Assembly: GCA_002500925.1 (NCBI GenBank)
Contig: DLTN01000064.1
Span: 15,598 to 79,597, forward strand
Source of the DNA: Gemmatimonadales bacterium UBA7835
Lineage (GTDB): Bacteria; Gemmatimonadota; Gemmatimonadetes; Longimicrobiales; Gaopeijiaceae
Direction: 5' to 3'
Length of the DNA: 64,000 bases
Part shown: positions 56,749 through 64,000 of the stretch, piece by piece
How positions within the stretch are numbered: position 1 is the stretch's first letter
How the letters are laid out: each line of letters opens with the position of its first letter
Position numbers and translations under genes: made by a program
The notes under the pieces: model-generated
Told to the model about the DNA's origin: nothing
What the model saw: the letters and a program-made list of their open reading frames with translations, nothing else
The model's database searches: none

Positions 56749-56975
56749 CAGTCGTCAGCTCCATCTTTGGTCCGGTAACGTTTCTCTACTGTGTCGAGGA
56801 GAATCAAAACAACCACACTGCCCGAAATCCAGGCCGCGATCCAAGCCATCGTGAATGGAAGGCCGAAAACCAGAGGCTCTACTTTTGCGAACGGAAGGAG
56901 TCCAGGCCACGTCACGAAATAAAGCATCAATATGTGGTATGCGGCGGCTAGAATCCGCGCGGTCTTGAGGTTCAT
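56748..56975 (-). CDS. DUF3311-type small membrane protein
   Basis: A 75-residue protein with two membrane helices (about 10-28 and 40-60). The W-G-L-P-F and G-L-P-F-T-M-A-W pattern is typical of DUF3311 proteins found in front of sodium:solute symporters, where they are thought to be accessory subunits. It overlaps the preceding gene by 4 bases and the symporter by 1 base, so joint production is very likely. Confidence 0.8.
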   Translation of the reverse strand: MNLKTARILAAAYHILMLYFVTWPGLLPFAKVEPLVFGLPFTMAWIAAWISGSVVVLILLDTVEKRYRTKDGADD

Positions 56976-57916
56976 TGGCCTGATCCTGATTCTCTAATCC
57001 GTTTTTTTACATTCAGTGGCACGCGAGTGCCGTACTCCGTGATACCGGAGAGTCGGTTGAAGTAGCTGTACGCTGCTTTTTGGGCGGCTTCAATCACGGC
57101 TCCCCCATCTCCACCGTAATTGGACATTACGGTTATTACGTATGGCCGATCCGGTACGTTAACGATTGCCCAGACAGTCGCCACTCCGGTAATTCCTCCT
57201 GGCTTGAATGCGATTGGTATGGCGTTGGGCACTGGTCTGCGAATCGGTCCTCCTTTTGGAATGGAAAGAATCTCGATAACACGAGCACACGCCATCTCGC
57301 TCATCGGCAGTTCACAGTTGGCGATCCTCTGCATGATCTCTGCTGCATCTCTAGGAGTCGAGAGATTTTCATTTCCGCGAGCCGACTCCTCTGGTTGAAT
57401 CATTTTTCTCTGCAGCAGAGTATTCGGTGCACCAAGTGAGGCCGAAAGAGCGTTGATAGCGCCCATCCCCAACTCATCAATCAATACGTTCGTTGCTGTA
57501 TTGTCGGAGTGGAGGATCATGTAGATGGCGTAGTCTTCCAAGGATAAGGCTGATCCTCCATCGGTCAGCACACCGAGCACTCCACTGCCACCCGTCCTCA
57601 CCTCTTCTGTCATCTCTATACGCTTTGACAGGAGACCCGGATCTGATTCGGCTCGGCGGAATAGCTCAAGGAGAATCGGGATCTTGATTGCGCTCGCCTG
57701 GGGAAAGATGAGCTCGTCCCGGACGGCGAATCGATCTCCACTGCTGAGATCGAGCACGTGAAGGCCAGCTACACCCTCGTAGCGCTCCGCAATAGATGAT
57801 AATTCTGAGAGTAGGTGTTCTTGGATCAGGCCAAGTTGTTCGGCCTCCTGTCCAGAAAGCGCGGGTGTGACTGGGAGTAACGCTCCCAAAAGAAAAGCGG
57901 TTCGAGCTATGCGCAT
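56972..57916 (-). CDS. Class A beta-lactamase-like secreted serine hydrolase
   Basis: A 314-residue protein with a signal peptide (FLLGALLPVTPALSG). Class A motifs are present with near-normal spacing: Ser75-x-x-Lys78 (QASAIKIP), Ser137-Asp-Asn139 (HSDNTATN), Glu176/177 in an omega-loop-like segment and Lys238-Pro-Gly240 replacing KTG. The short loop lacks the usual ExxLN, so real beta-lactam hydrolysis is uncertain. ATG 57916 is used; a longer frame reaches 58057 but lacks a signal peptide at its start. The gene lies in a minus-strand set between a peptidase-like lipoprotein and a transporter pair. Confidence 0.83.
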   Translation of the reverse strand: MRIARTAFLLGALLPVTPALSGQEAEQLGLIQEHLLSELSSIAERYEGVAGLHVLDLSSGDRFAVRDELIFPQASAIKIPILLELFRRAESDPGLLSKRIEMTEEVRTGGSGVLGVLTDGGSALSLEDYAIYMILHSDNTATNVLIDELGMGAINALSASLGAPNTLLQRKMIQPEESARGNENLSTPRDAAEIMQRIANCELPMSEMACARVIEILSIPKGGPIRRPVPNAIPIAFKPGGITGVATVWAIVNVPDRPYVITVMSNYGGDGGAVIEAAQKAAYSYFNRLSGITEYGTRVPLNVKKRIRESGSGQ

Positions 57917-57948
57917 GGACGGCTCCCTAGGTGATGAATGGGGCAATC

Positions 57949-59064
57949 CTAGCCTGCATCGAGCCTCTTCGCACCCGGTTGAGAAGGGTATGTGGTAACA
58001 ATACCTTCGACGACGGAAAGCTCCGACGGTGACCATGTACTCATATCGATCGGCCACTCGCCTCTCGATCCTGGGGGTATACGTGTCTTGAGGACTGTCT
58101 CTTGCAGCGTGAGTGCTTCACCAGGCGTCATTGAGGGGCTTCCAACATATTCGTACACCCATATTGCTTTCTCGTTAGTGGGACCGAAAACCTCGAAGCC
58201 TGAATCGCTGATTCTCAATGCAGTACCTTCATCCAGACCGATGCCTCTCACACCTGCTTGTCCGGTCAACAATGAAAACCGAGCCAGGAAGGCGATCAAA
58301 CGACCTTCACGATGACGTTCGGAGAAGTGGGAGTCGATCAGGATGCCGTTTAGTTCTGGTTGAGCCAAAGGTGAGAGGGAGATAGAGACGTTGCTACTAA
58401 GTGGGTCTGCCAATGCCTCGTTAGACGTGATTGATCCTTCACGTGCGTCAAAGACACCTTCGCCAAGAGACATCGCGCCCGCGCTCGTACCTCCTATCGT
58501 TATCTGCCTAGTTATCGTTTGCTGGAGTTGCTCGTGAAGCGTCTGAGGCCACAGACCTACATAGTTCCATTGGCTTCCTCCTGCTAACCAGATGGCTTCG
58601 GCGTGCTTGATTTTGCAGAGGACTCCCGGGTCCGTTCCTGCTTCGGGTACGTCAAGTCGGATTGTCACTGCTGCGTTCGGTTGTGGATCCGCTTCGAGCT
58701 CCCACATGAAATAGGATGGGTAGCTTGTGGTTGATCCAGTGGCTCTGAGAATTAGTACATCTCCTCCCGCTGCTCCCCGCAGAAAGTCTAGCATGGCTTG
58801 GTCGTTTTCTGCGCCTCCACCCATGAGCACGATATGTCGTTCGTGCGACAAAATCGTGTTCGTAAACACGCCCGGCCCACCCTGAGTTACCCCGTATCCT
58901 GGCGGGGCGCAGATACTCTCCGGGAGATCGGGTTCGAGGGGTTCGTTGGAGTCGGCGTTACACGCAGCAAGACTCAGTAGTGCTAAGCTAAGAAGACCGA
59001 TAGAAATGGTTCTAAGCGGGCAGTCCTTTCGGCAGGGGAACACTGAGGGGCCACTCAGCTTCAC
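57949..59064 (-). CDS. Cyanophycinase-like (peptidase S51) lipoprotein
   Basis: A 371-residue protein with a lipobox (SLALLSLAAC, Cys35). The nucleophile is Ser194 in IGGTSAGAMS; an acidic/His set (IDSHFSERHREGRL) and GIGLDEGTALRI match cyanophycinase and other S51 peptidases. Cyanophycinase releases Asp-Arg dipeptides from cyanophycin; no cyanophycin synthetase is in the window, so the substrate may be another peptide. GTG at 59064 starts 6 bases after the enoyl-CoA hydratase stop. Confidence 0.85.
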   Translation of the reverse strand: MKLSGPSVFPCRKDCPLRTISIGLLSLALLSLAACNADSNEPLEPDLPESICAPPGYGVTQGGPGVFTNTILSHERHIVLMGGGAENDQAMLDFLRGAAGGDVLILRATGSTTSYPSYFMWELEADPQPNAAVTIRLDVPEAGTDPGVLCKIKHAEAIWLAGGSQWNYVGLWPQTLHEQLQQTITRQITIGGTSAGAMSLGEGVFDAREGSITSNEALADPLSSNVSISLSPLAQPELNGILIDSHFSERHREGRLIAFLARFSLLTGQAGVRGIGLDEGTALRISDSGFEVFGPTNEKAIWVYEYVGSPSMTPGEALTLQETVLKTRIPPGSRGEWPIDMSTWSPSELSVVEGIVTTYPSQPGAKRLDAG

Positions 59065-59070
59065 TTCCGG

Positions 59071-59856
59071 TTAGCGCCCCTTGAAATTTGGTTTCCTCTT
59101 CTCGACGAATGCTGTGACCCCTTCACGTCCATCTTCGGATGCGAAGGCGTCGAGGAAACGCTCCTTTTCGTATAGCAACCCTTCCGCCAATGGTTTCTCG
59201 GAGGCCGCTCGGATCGCTGATTTGGCGAGTTGCAGCGACACGGGGCTCCAGCGCGACATGCGTTTGGCCAGTTGAAAGGCTCGTTCGAGGTGCCCTCCTT
59301 CCTCTACTAGGATGTCAATGTACCCTATCCGGTGTGCTTCTTCAGCCTCGATGAAGTCACCGGTCAGGCTGATAATTGAAGCCCAGCCATGACCGACTAG
59401 GCGAGCTAGCCGCTGAGTCCCTCCACCGCCCGGAATTAACCCTATTCTGATCTCGGCTTGGCTGATTCTTGCCGTGCGGTCAGCGATACGGATGTCGCAT
59501 GCAAGAGCGAGTTCTGAACCACCGCCAATACAGAAGCCATGGATGGCACAGATGACGGGTTTTGGAAAGTCGGCTACGGTTTCGTAGACTCTTCGCTGAG
59601 TATAAAGCTCACGCTGTTCTTTGGGCGTGCGTTCTGCAAATTCAGTGATGTCTGCACCAGCGACGAACGCTTTCTCTCCGGCGCCGTGAAGCACGACTAC
59701 CCGGACCTCGTCGTCTAGTGCGAGCTCGTCGAAGGTTTCGCGAAGGATGCGGCGAACCTCCGCGTTTAGCGCGTTAAGTTTCTCGGGACGATTGAGGGTT
59801 ATGACGGCGATGTGGTCTTCGCGCTTCTCTAGCAGAACCGGTACGTCGGCCATCAA
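59071..59856 (-). CDS. Enoyl-CoA hydratase/isomerase (crotonase)
   Basis: A 261-residue crotonase. The two catalytic glutamates lie in GGGSELALACDI and QAEIRIGLIPGGGGTQRL; AFVAGADITEF is the oxyanion-hole region. Typical for beta-oxidation, but the PaaF-type hydratase of aromatic catabolism has the same motifs. It is 97 bases after the dehydrogenase gene and 6 bases before the cyanophycinase-like gene. Confidence 0.92.
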   Translation of the reverse strand: MMADVPVLLEKREDHIAVITLNRPEKLNALNAEVRRILRETFDELALDDEVRVVVLHGAGEKAFVAGADITEFAERTPKEQRELYTQRRVYETVADFPKPVICAIHGFCIGGGSELALACDIRIADRTARISQAEIRIGLIPGGGGTQRLARLVGHGWASIISLTGDFIEAEEAHRIGYIDILVEEGGHLERAFQLAKRMSRWSPVSLQLAKSAIRAASEKPLAEGLLYEKERFLDAFASEDGREGVTAFVEKRKPNFKGR

Positions 59857-59953
59857 GACTCCATTGGTCAGATGAATGCGGTCAGCAGCGTGAAAAAGCT
59901 CTCTATCACCTCTGGTCCGCTTAAGATTTGAGGAACCGATTGAGTGCCTCTGT

Positions 59954-60808
59954 CTACCATGAATAGAAGCCTTGTCCTGACTTCTTGCCCAGCTTTCCTT
60001 CTCCGACCATTTGTCGAAGTAGGTTGGGGGGTGCGAAGGCGTCCGAGCCTAATGCATCATGCAGGTACTCAGCAATTCCAAGTCGCACGTCGAGTCCTAC
60101 GAGGTCGGTGAGTTTGAGTGGTCCCATGGGGTGGCGGTAGCCCAGCTCCATGGCTTTGTCGATATCCTCAGGCGATGCGACACCTTGTTCGACCATTCGG
60201 ATGGCTTCCATCCCTAGTACGATTCCTAGCCGAGACGATGCAAAGCCTGGAGCATCCCGAACTACGACCGGTTCTTTCCCAAGCCTTCGTGCGAACTGAA
60301 CCACAGCTTCTAGAGTCGCGTCAGAGGTTTGCGGCCCCCATACGACTTCTACGAGCGCCATAATATGAACTGGGTTGAAGAAGTGCATTCCCACAAAGCG
60401 GCTGGGATTCCTCAACGATGAAGAGATCTGAGCAATCGAGAGCGAGGATGTGTTCGTGGCGAGAATGGCATGATCCGGAACTGCTGATTCGACTTCTGCG
60501 AAAATCGACTCTTTTAGGTCGATGGCTTCGGGGGCCGCCTCCACCACCAGGTCGACTCCGGTCACTGCTTCTGAAATGCTCGCTGTTGTCGTGATATTTT
60601 CTAGGGTCCTGTCTCGGACATCTTCAGTCAGCTTTCCGCGGGCGATCCCCTTGTCGAGATTGTCACGAATTCTGTCCATACCAGTTGACGTGGCACTGTC
60701 GTTGGCGTCAAACAGGCGCACCAGACAGCCGATCATGGCGCTCACTTGAGCTATGCCATGCCCCATAGTACCGGCTCCGAGAACTGCTACAGTGCGGATC
60801 TCGCTCAT
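59954..60808 (-). CDS. 3-hydroxyacyl-CoA (3-hydroxybutyryl-CoA type) dehydrogenase
   Basis: A 284-residue NAD-dependent enzyme. The Rossmann motif GAGTMGHGIA begins near residue 10; the catalytic His is in VGMHFFNPVH; DAPGFASSRLG and GLDVRLGIAEYL are C-terminal-domain segments. ATG 60808 gives the normal N-terminus and overlaps the thiolase stop (ATGA). It could serve fatty-acid, butyrate or 3-hydroxyadipyl-CoA oxidation. Confidence 0.93.
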   Translation of the reverse strand: MSEIRTVAVLGAGTMGHGIAQVSAMIGCLVRLFDANDSATSTGMDRIRDNLDKGIARGKLTEDVRDRTLENITTTASISEAVTGVDLVVEAAPEAIDLKESIFAEVESAVPDHAILATNTSSLSIAQISSSLRNPSRFVGMHFFNPVHIMALVEVVWGPQTSDATLEAVVQFARRLGKEPVVVRDAPGFASSRLGIVLGMEAIRMVEQGVASPEDIDKAMELGYRHPMGPLKLTDLVGLDVRLGIAEYLHDALGSDAFAPPNLLRQMVGEGKLGKKSGQGFYSW

Positions 60809-62004
60809 GCGATTTCCAAAAGGCTTGTAATGCCTTGACCAACACCGATGCACATGGAGGCCATTCCTCTCGAAGCCTCTTGGCGTTTCATCTGGTGGAC
60901 TAGCGTAACTACGATTCTGGCTCCTGAGCATCCTACTGGGTGCCCAAGAGCTATCGCTCCTCCATTAACGTTCACACGTTCTGGATCGAGCCTCAGCTCG
61001 TTCATGCACGGGATTGACTGCGCAGCAAAGGCTTCATTCAACTCGACTATATCGATGTCCTCCATCGACCACCCGTGTCGTTCTAGAGCTTTGCGGGTGG
61101 CTGGGACCGGGCCGATACCCATTCGGTGTGGCTCCACTCCTGCTACTGCCCCTCCAGCGATCCGAGCCATAGGTTCAAGGCCGAGCTCTTTTCCGCGTTC
61201 AGCTGAAACTACTAGTAGCGCGGCTGCTCCATCGTTAATTCCAGAGGAGTTGCCCGCCGTAACGCTGCCATTCTGCTTGAACACTGGGCGCAGTCGTGCC
61301 AGGGCTTCTACTGTTGTGTCTGCGCGGGGGTGTTCATCCTTATCCACCAGAATCGGATCACCTTTACGTTGTGGAACGGAGACGGGGACTAGTTCATCAG
61401 CGAACACTCCCGCAGCCATGGCTCGCTCTGCTCGCTGCTGACTTTCGGCTGCGAAGGCATCCTGAGCTTCACGAGAGACCTTGAACTCTTCGGCGATCAC
61501 TTCTGCGGTCTCACCTAGGCCGATCGTCCACTCCGGTGTGAAAGCAGGATTTGGAAAGCGCCAGCCCAGAACCGTGTCAGCGGTCTTAGGGTGTCCGCGC
61601 GCGTACCCTACCTCCGGCTTCAGCATCACGAATGGAGAGCGGCTCATGCTCTCAACACCACCCGCTATGAATACGTCGCCTTCTCCGGCTTGAATTGCAT
61701 GGAAGCATGAGAGAAGAGCCTGCATTCCTGATCCGCAGAGGCGATTTACGGTCTGGCCCGGCACCTCGACTGGAAGTCCCGCCCGAAGCAGGGCCATCCG
61801 AGCTACATTACGGTTGTCTTCACCCGCCTGATTGATGCACCCCAAGAGCACGTCGTCCACAGTGCTTGGGTCTATATCATTGCGTTTTACGAGCTCTTCG
61901 ATCGTTATTGCCGCTAGGTCATCCGGGCGAACGGATGCCAGTCCTCCGCCGTGCCTGCCGATCGGAGTTCGGACACCGTCGATGATCCATGCTTCCCGTA
62001 TCAT
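60805..62004 (-). CDS. Thiolase, beta-ketoadipyl-CoA thiolase-like
   Basis: A 399-residue degradative thiolase. The nucleophile is Cys90 (NRLCGSGMQA); GHPVGCSG carries the C-terminal His and Cys. Segments such as NQAGEDNRNVARMALLRAGLP, VESMSRSPFVM, GWRFPNP and MGIGPVPATRKALERHG resemble PcaF/PaaJ beta-ketoadipyl-CoA thiolases more than acetoacetyl-CoA thiolases. This is a by-eye judgement. It is coupled to the dehydrogenase downstream and lies 43 bases after the aldehyde dehydrogenase gene. Confidence 0.9.
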   Translation of the reverse strand: MIREAWIIDGVRTPIGRHGGGLASVRPDDLAAITIEELVKRNDIDPSTVDDVLLGCINQAGEDNRNVARMALLRAGLPVEVPGQTVNRLCGSGMQALLSCFHAIQAGEGDVFIAGGVESMSRSPFVMLKPEVGYARGHPKTADTVLGWRFPNPAFTPEWTIGLGETAEVIAEEFKVSREAQDAFAAESQQRAERAMAAGVFADELVPVSVPQRKGDPILVDKDEHPRADTTVEALARLRPVFKQNGSVTAGNSSGINDGAAALLVVSAERGKELGLEPMARIAGGAVAGVEPHRMGIGPVPATRKALERHGWSMEDIDIVELNEAFAAQSIPCMNELRLDPERVNVNGGAIALGHPVGCSGARIVVTLVHQMKRQEASRGMASMCIGVGQGITSLLEIA

Positions 62005-62047
62005 ATCGTCCTGTGTGGTTTAACTGGGGAGGGTTGGTGGTGGCAAT

Positions 62048-63508
62048 CTAGCCGTCAACCGCTACCCATACGCTCTTGGTCTGCGTGTACTTTTCGAGGG
62101 CCGCCTCATGGCCGAGGTCTCGTCCGAAGCCGCTTGCCTTGTAGCCACCGAACGGTGATGCCGAATCATACTGGTTATAGGTATTGATCCACACTGTTCC
62201 AGCCTGGAGATCTCGAGCCACTCTGTGCGCTTTGCCGATATCCCTAGTCCAGACTCCGGAGGCTAATCCGTACATAGTGTCGTTAGCGACCTTGATTGCA
62301 TGGTCGACATCCTCGACGGGGATCACAGCTGCGACGGGCCCAAAGATCTCCTCTTGAGCGATCGTCATATTGGGTTCAACGTCGGCGAACACTGTGGCTG
62401 TTACGAAGTTTCCTTTCCCGTTGACGGTGGCCTGCTCTCCACCTGTGACTAGTTGCGCCCCGTCGTTTTTCCCCGATTCGACATAGCCCAGCACCCGTTC
62501 CAGCTGTTCTTCGCTGACAATCGCACCGAGTCGGGTACTAGGATCCATAGGATCACCGATCGTCATCTTTTCGGCACGTGCAGTGAATTCTTCTAGAAAG
62601 TCGTCGTAGACCTCTCGCTCGACGAGGACTCTAGAGCCGGCAGCACACACTTCGCCTTTCCCGTAGAAGATCCCCGTAATTGCTCCCCGCACTGCTGCTC
62701 TTATGTCCGCATCGGCAAGTACGATATTCGGGGATTTGCCTCCGAGTTCCAGAGACACCTTCTTGAGCGTGTCCGCACAACTCCGCATCACCATTTTCCC
62801 CACATCCGTGGAGCCGGTAAAGGCGACCGCATCAACGCCCGGGTGAGCGACCAGGGCTGCGCCAGCGGTATCTCCGAAGCCCGGTACGACGTTGAAAACA
62901 CCGGACGGAAACCCGACGTCGGCGGCAAGCTCTGCTAGGCGCAGTGACGATAGAGGGGTCTGCTCAGCTGGCTTCAGAATTACCGCATTTCCACACGCGA
63001 GAGCAGGGGCGACCTTCCAGGTCGCGAGGGAGAGGGGGAAATTCCATGGCGTTATGCAACCGACTACACCGACAGGCTCGCGCAGCGTGTAGTTCAAGAA
63101 CGGACCGGCAACCGGTATCGTGGCACCTTCAATCTTATTGGCGAGACCAGCGAAGTACCGAAGATTCTCAATCACGCTTGGTAGGTCGACCTGACGAGAC
63201 TCAAAATAAGGTTTGCCGTTGTCGGCGGTCTCAAGTGCGCCGAGCTCGTCCGCGTTCATTTGCACCGCATCGGCGAGCTTCCACAGGAGACGAGACCGTT
63301 TGTGCGGGTTCATGTCCCGCCATTCTGGATTGCTCAGTGCTGCCCTGGCTGATTCAACTGCGCGGTCTATGTCTTCAGCCTGACCGGACGCAACCTCAGC
63401 GATGGTATCGTGAGTTGCTGGGTTTATGGAAGCGAATGTGCCCCCATTTTTTGCATCCGCCCACTCGTTTCCAATCCACATCTTATCCCGGATCGTCTGT
63501 TTAGACAT
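62048..63508 (-). CDS. Aldehyde dehydrogenase, NAD(P)-dependent
   Basis: A 486-residue ALDH. The catalytic Cys is in GEVCAAGSR, the general base Glu in SLELGGKSP; FTGSTDVGK is the NAD-binding turn. It resembles betaine- and phenylacetaldehyde-type ALDHs, but the substrate is not known. ATG 63508 is chosen because AGGAGAGGA lies just upstream; ATG 63532 has no such site. A large GC-rich hairpin precedes it. Confidence 0.92.
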   Translation of the reverse strand: MSKQTIRDKMWIGNEWADAKNGGTFASINPATHDTIAEVASGQAEDIDRAVESARAALSNPEWRDMNPHKRSRLLWKLADAVQMNADELGALETADNGKPYFESRQVDLPSVIENLRYFAGLANKIEGATIPVAGPFLNYTLREPVGVVGCITPWNFPLSLATWKVAPALACGNAVILKPAEQTPLSSLRLAELAADVGFPSGVFNVVPGFGDTAGAALVAHPGVDAVAFTGSTDVGKMVMRSCADTLKKVSLELGGKSPNIVLADADIRAAVRGAITGIFYGKGEVCAAGSRVLVEREVYDDFLEEFTARAEKMTIGDPMDPSTRLGAIVSEEQLERVLGYVESGKNDGAQLVTGGEQATVNGKGNFVTATVFADVEPNMTIAQEEIFGPVAAVIPVEDVDHAIKVANDTMYGLASGVWTRDIGKAHRVARDLQAGTVWINTYNQYDSASPFGGYKASGFGRDLGHEAALEKYTQTKSVWVAVDG

Positions 63509-63538
63509 TTCCTCTCCTAGGGACTTACTCATGAATGT

Positions 63539-63574
63539 GAAGCGGGGCCCGGAGCGCGTCCCGGACCCCGCTTC
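63539..63574 (-). terminator. Strong GC-rich hairpin between crotonase and aldehyde dehydrogenase genes
   Basis: GAAGCGGGGCCCGG (63539-63552) pairs with CCGGACCCCGCTTC (63561-63574): 13 pairs with one mismatch and an 8-base loop. No T-run follows on the minus strand (ACATTCATG), so it may be a processing or partial attenuation site, not a full terminator. It ends 7 bases before ATG 63532 and 31 before the preferred ATG 63508. Confidence 0.5.
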
Positions 63575-63598
63575 TATAAGTTCTGCACCCAGCCAGCG

Positions 63599-64000
63599 TC
63601 AGTCGCCGGTGAACTCGGCAGCTCGCTTCTCTACATAAGCGTTTAGACCCTCTTTTGCATCACTGCTAGCAAAGAGCTGAGCCTGTAACTCCCTTTCTAG
63701 TGCCAGAGCTAGTTCAAAAGGAAGTTCTGCACCTGTCTGAACCGAACGCTTGATAAGTCCCACCGCCTTGGTTGCCTTATTAGGCGTCGTGAACTGATTC
63801 GCGTACTCTAGCACTGCAGTTACAAAGGAGTCGCGGTCCTCATTATCGTAGATTTCGTTAACGAGGCCGTGCTGATGCGCTTCGTCAAAACCGAAGGTTG
63901 TGCCTTCTGCCATCATTTGGATCGCTACCGGCTTGCCCACGAGCCGAACAAGACGTTGGGTGCCCCCAGTACCAGGAAGAACTCCTAGGGCTACCTCAGG
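63599..64000 (-). CDS. Enoyl-CoA hydratase/isomerase, C-terminal part (cut by window edge)
   Basis: The frame is open to the right edge; the first visible residues read PEVALGVLPGTGGTQRLVR, the second catalytic Glu region of a crotonase. The remaining ~115 residues (RLVGKPVAIQMMAEG onward) form the C-terminal helices ending in VEKRAAEFTGD. It is a paralogue of the crotonase at 59071, with clear differences in sequence. The start and first catalytic Glu lie outside the window. Confidence 0.88.
   Translation of the reverse strand, partial: PEVALGVLPGTGGTQRLVRLVGKPVAIQMMAEGTTFGFDEAHQHGLVNEIYDNEDRDSFVTAVLEYANQFTTPNKATKAVGLIKRSVQTGAELPFELALALERELQAQLFASSDAKEGLNAYVEKRAAEFTGD

Noticed and set aside
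1..64000. CRISPR arrays, tRNA genes, transposases, prophage genes
   Set aside because: Reading all gaps on both strands gave no spaced direct repeats, cloverleaf sequences with CCA-end, or transposase/integrase motifs.

Overview
The window is a gene-dense stretch of a diderm bacterial chromosome, about 58 protein genes, many overlapping by 1-8 bases. No tRNA, rRNA, CRISPR array, insertion sequence or phage gene was recognised. Signal peptides, lipoboxes, LapA- and DegQ-type proteins and predicted beta-barrels show an outer membrane. Gene content, several TTG/GTG starts and the order purB-purC-psd-pssA-purS-purQ-purL-purF suggest Gemmatimonadota or a close relative; this is inference, held with low to moderate confidence.

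Region 1 (1-9.1 kb): the 3' end of asnS, a D-2-hydroxyacid dehydrogenase and convergent mazG. Then comes a tightly coupled plus-strand set: alanine racemase, an unknown lipoprotein, an unknown beta-barrel, two tRNA methylthiotransferases (MtaB, MiaB) and a LapA-like membrane protein. Region 2 (9.3-12.1 kb): a minus-strand pair (Met-rich-tailed outer-membrane protein and small His-rich secreted protein) that looks like a metal-handling module, then fructose-1,6-bisphosphatase. Region 3 (12.2-26.4 kb): a minus-strand run truA, transaldolase, DegQ-like protease, purB, purC, psd, pssA, purS, purQ, purL, purF, then a secreted serine hydrolase and adenosine deaminase. De novo purine synthesis and phosphatidylethanolamine synthesis are interleaved here.

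Region 4 (26.6-31.8 kb): trpD, trpC, trpF, trpB and trpA on the plus strand, with lexA lodged antisense between trpD and trpC. Region 5 (31.8-39 kb): an RqcH/NFACT homologue, a YqeK-like HD protein, a LytR_C protein, signal peptidase I, rlmN, a VanZ-like protein and aspS. Region 6 (39-46.9 kb): phoH, a PgpH-type HD membrane protein, ybeY, mgtE, a divergent ABC1/UbiB kinase and meaB. Region 7 (47-51.3 kb): split methylmalonyl-CoA mutase and an acyl-CoA carboxyltransferase; with meaB these form most of a propionate/methylmalonyl-CoA pathway. Region 8 (51.3-55.2 kb): RNase E/G behind a long structured leader, rplU, rpmA, a clear terminator and a lytic transglycosylase. Region 9 (55.3-64 kb), all minus strand: a sodium:solute symporter with a DUF3311 partner, a class-A beta-lactamase-like protein, a cyanophycinase-like lipoprotein, and acyl-CoA catabolic genes (two crotonases, 3-hydroxyacyl-CoA dehydrogenase, beta-ketoadipyl-type thiolase, aldehyde dehydrogenase).

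Most genes are housekeeping. The points most worth a second look are the three-hairpin leader of the RNase E/G gene, lexA inside the trp genes with a possible direct-repeat operator, the Met/His-rich outer-membrane pair, the ABC1 kinase with altered signature motifs, and the overlapping hairpins in front of mgtE. No wholly new multi-gene system could be shown.
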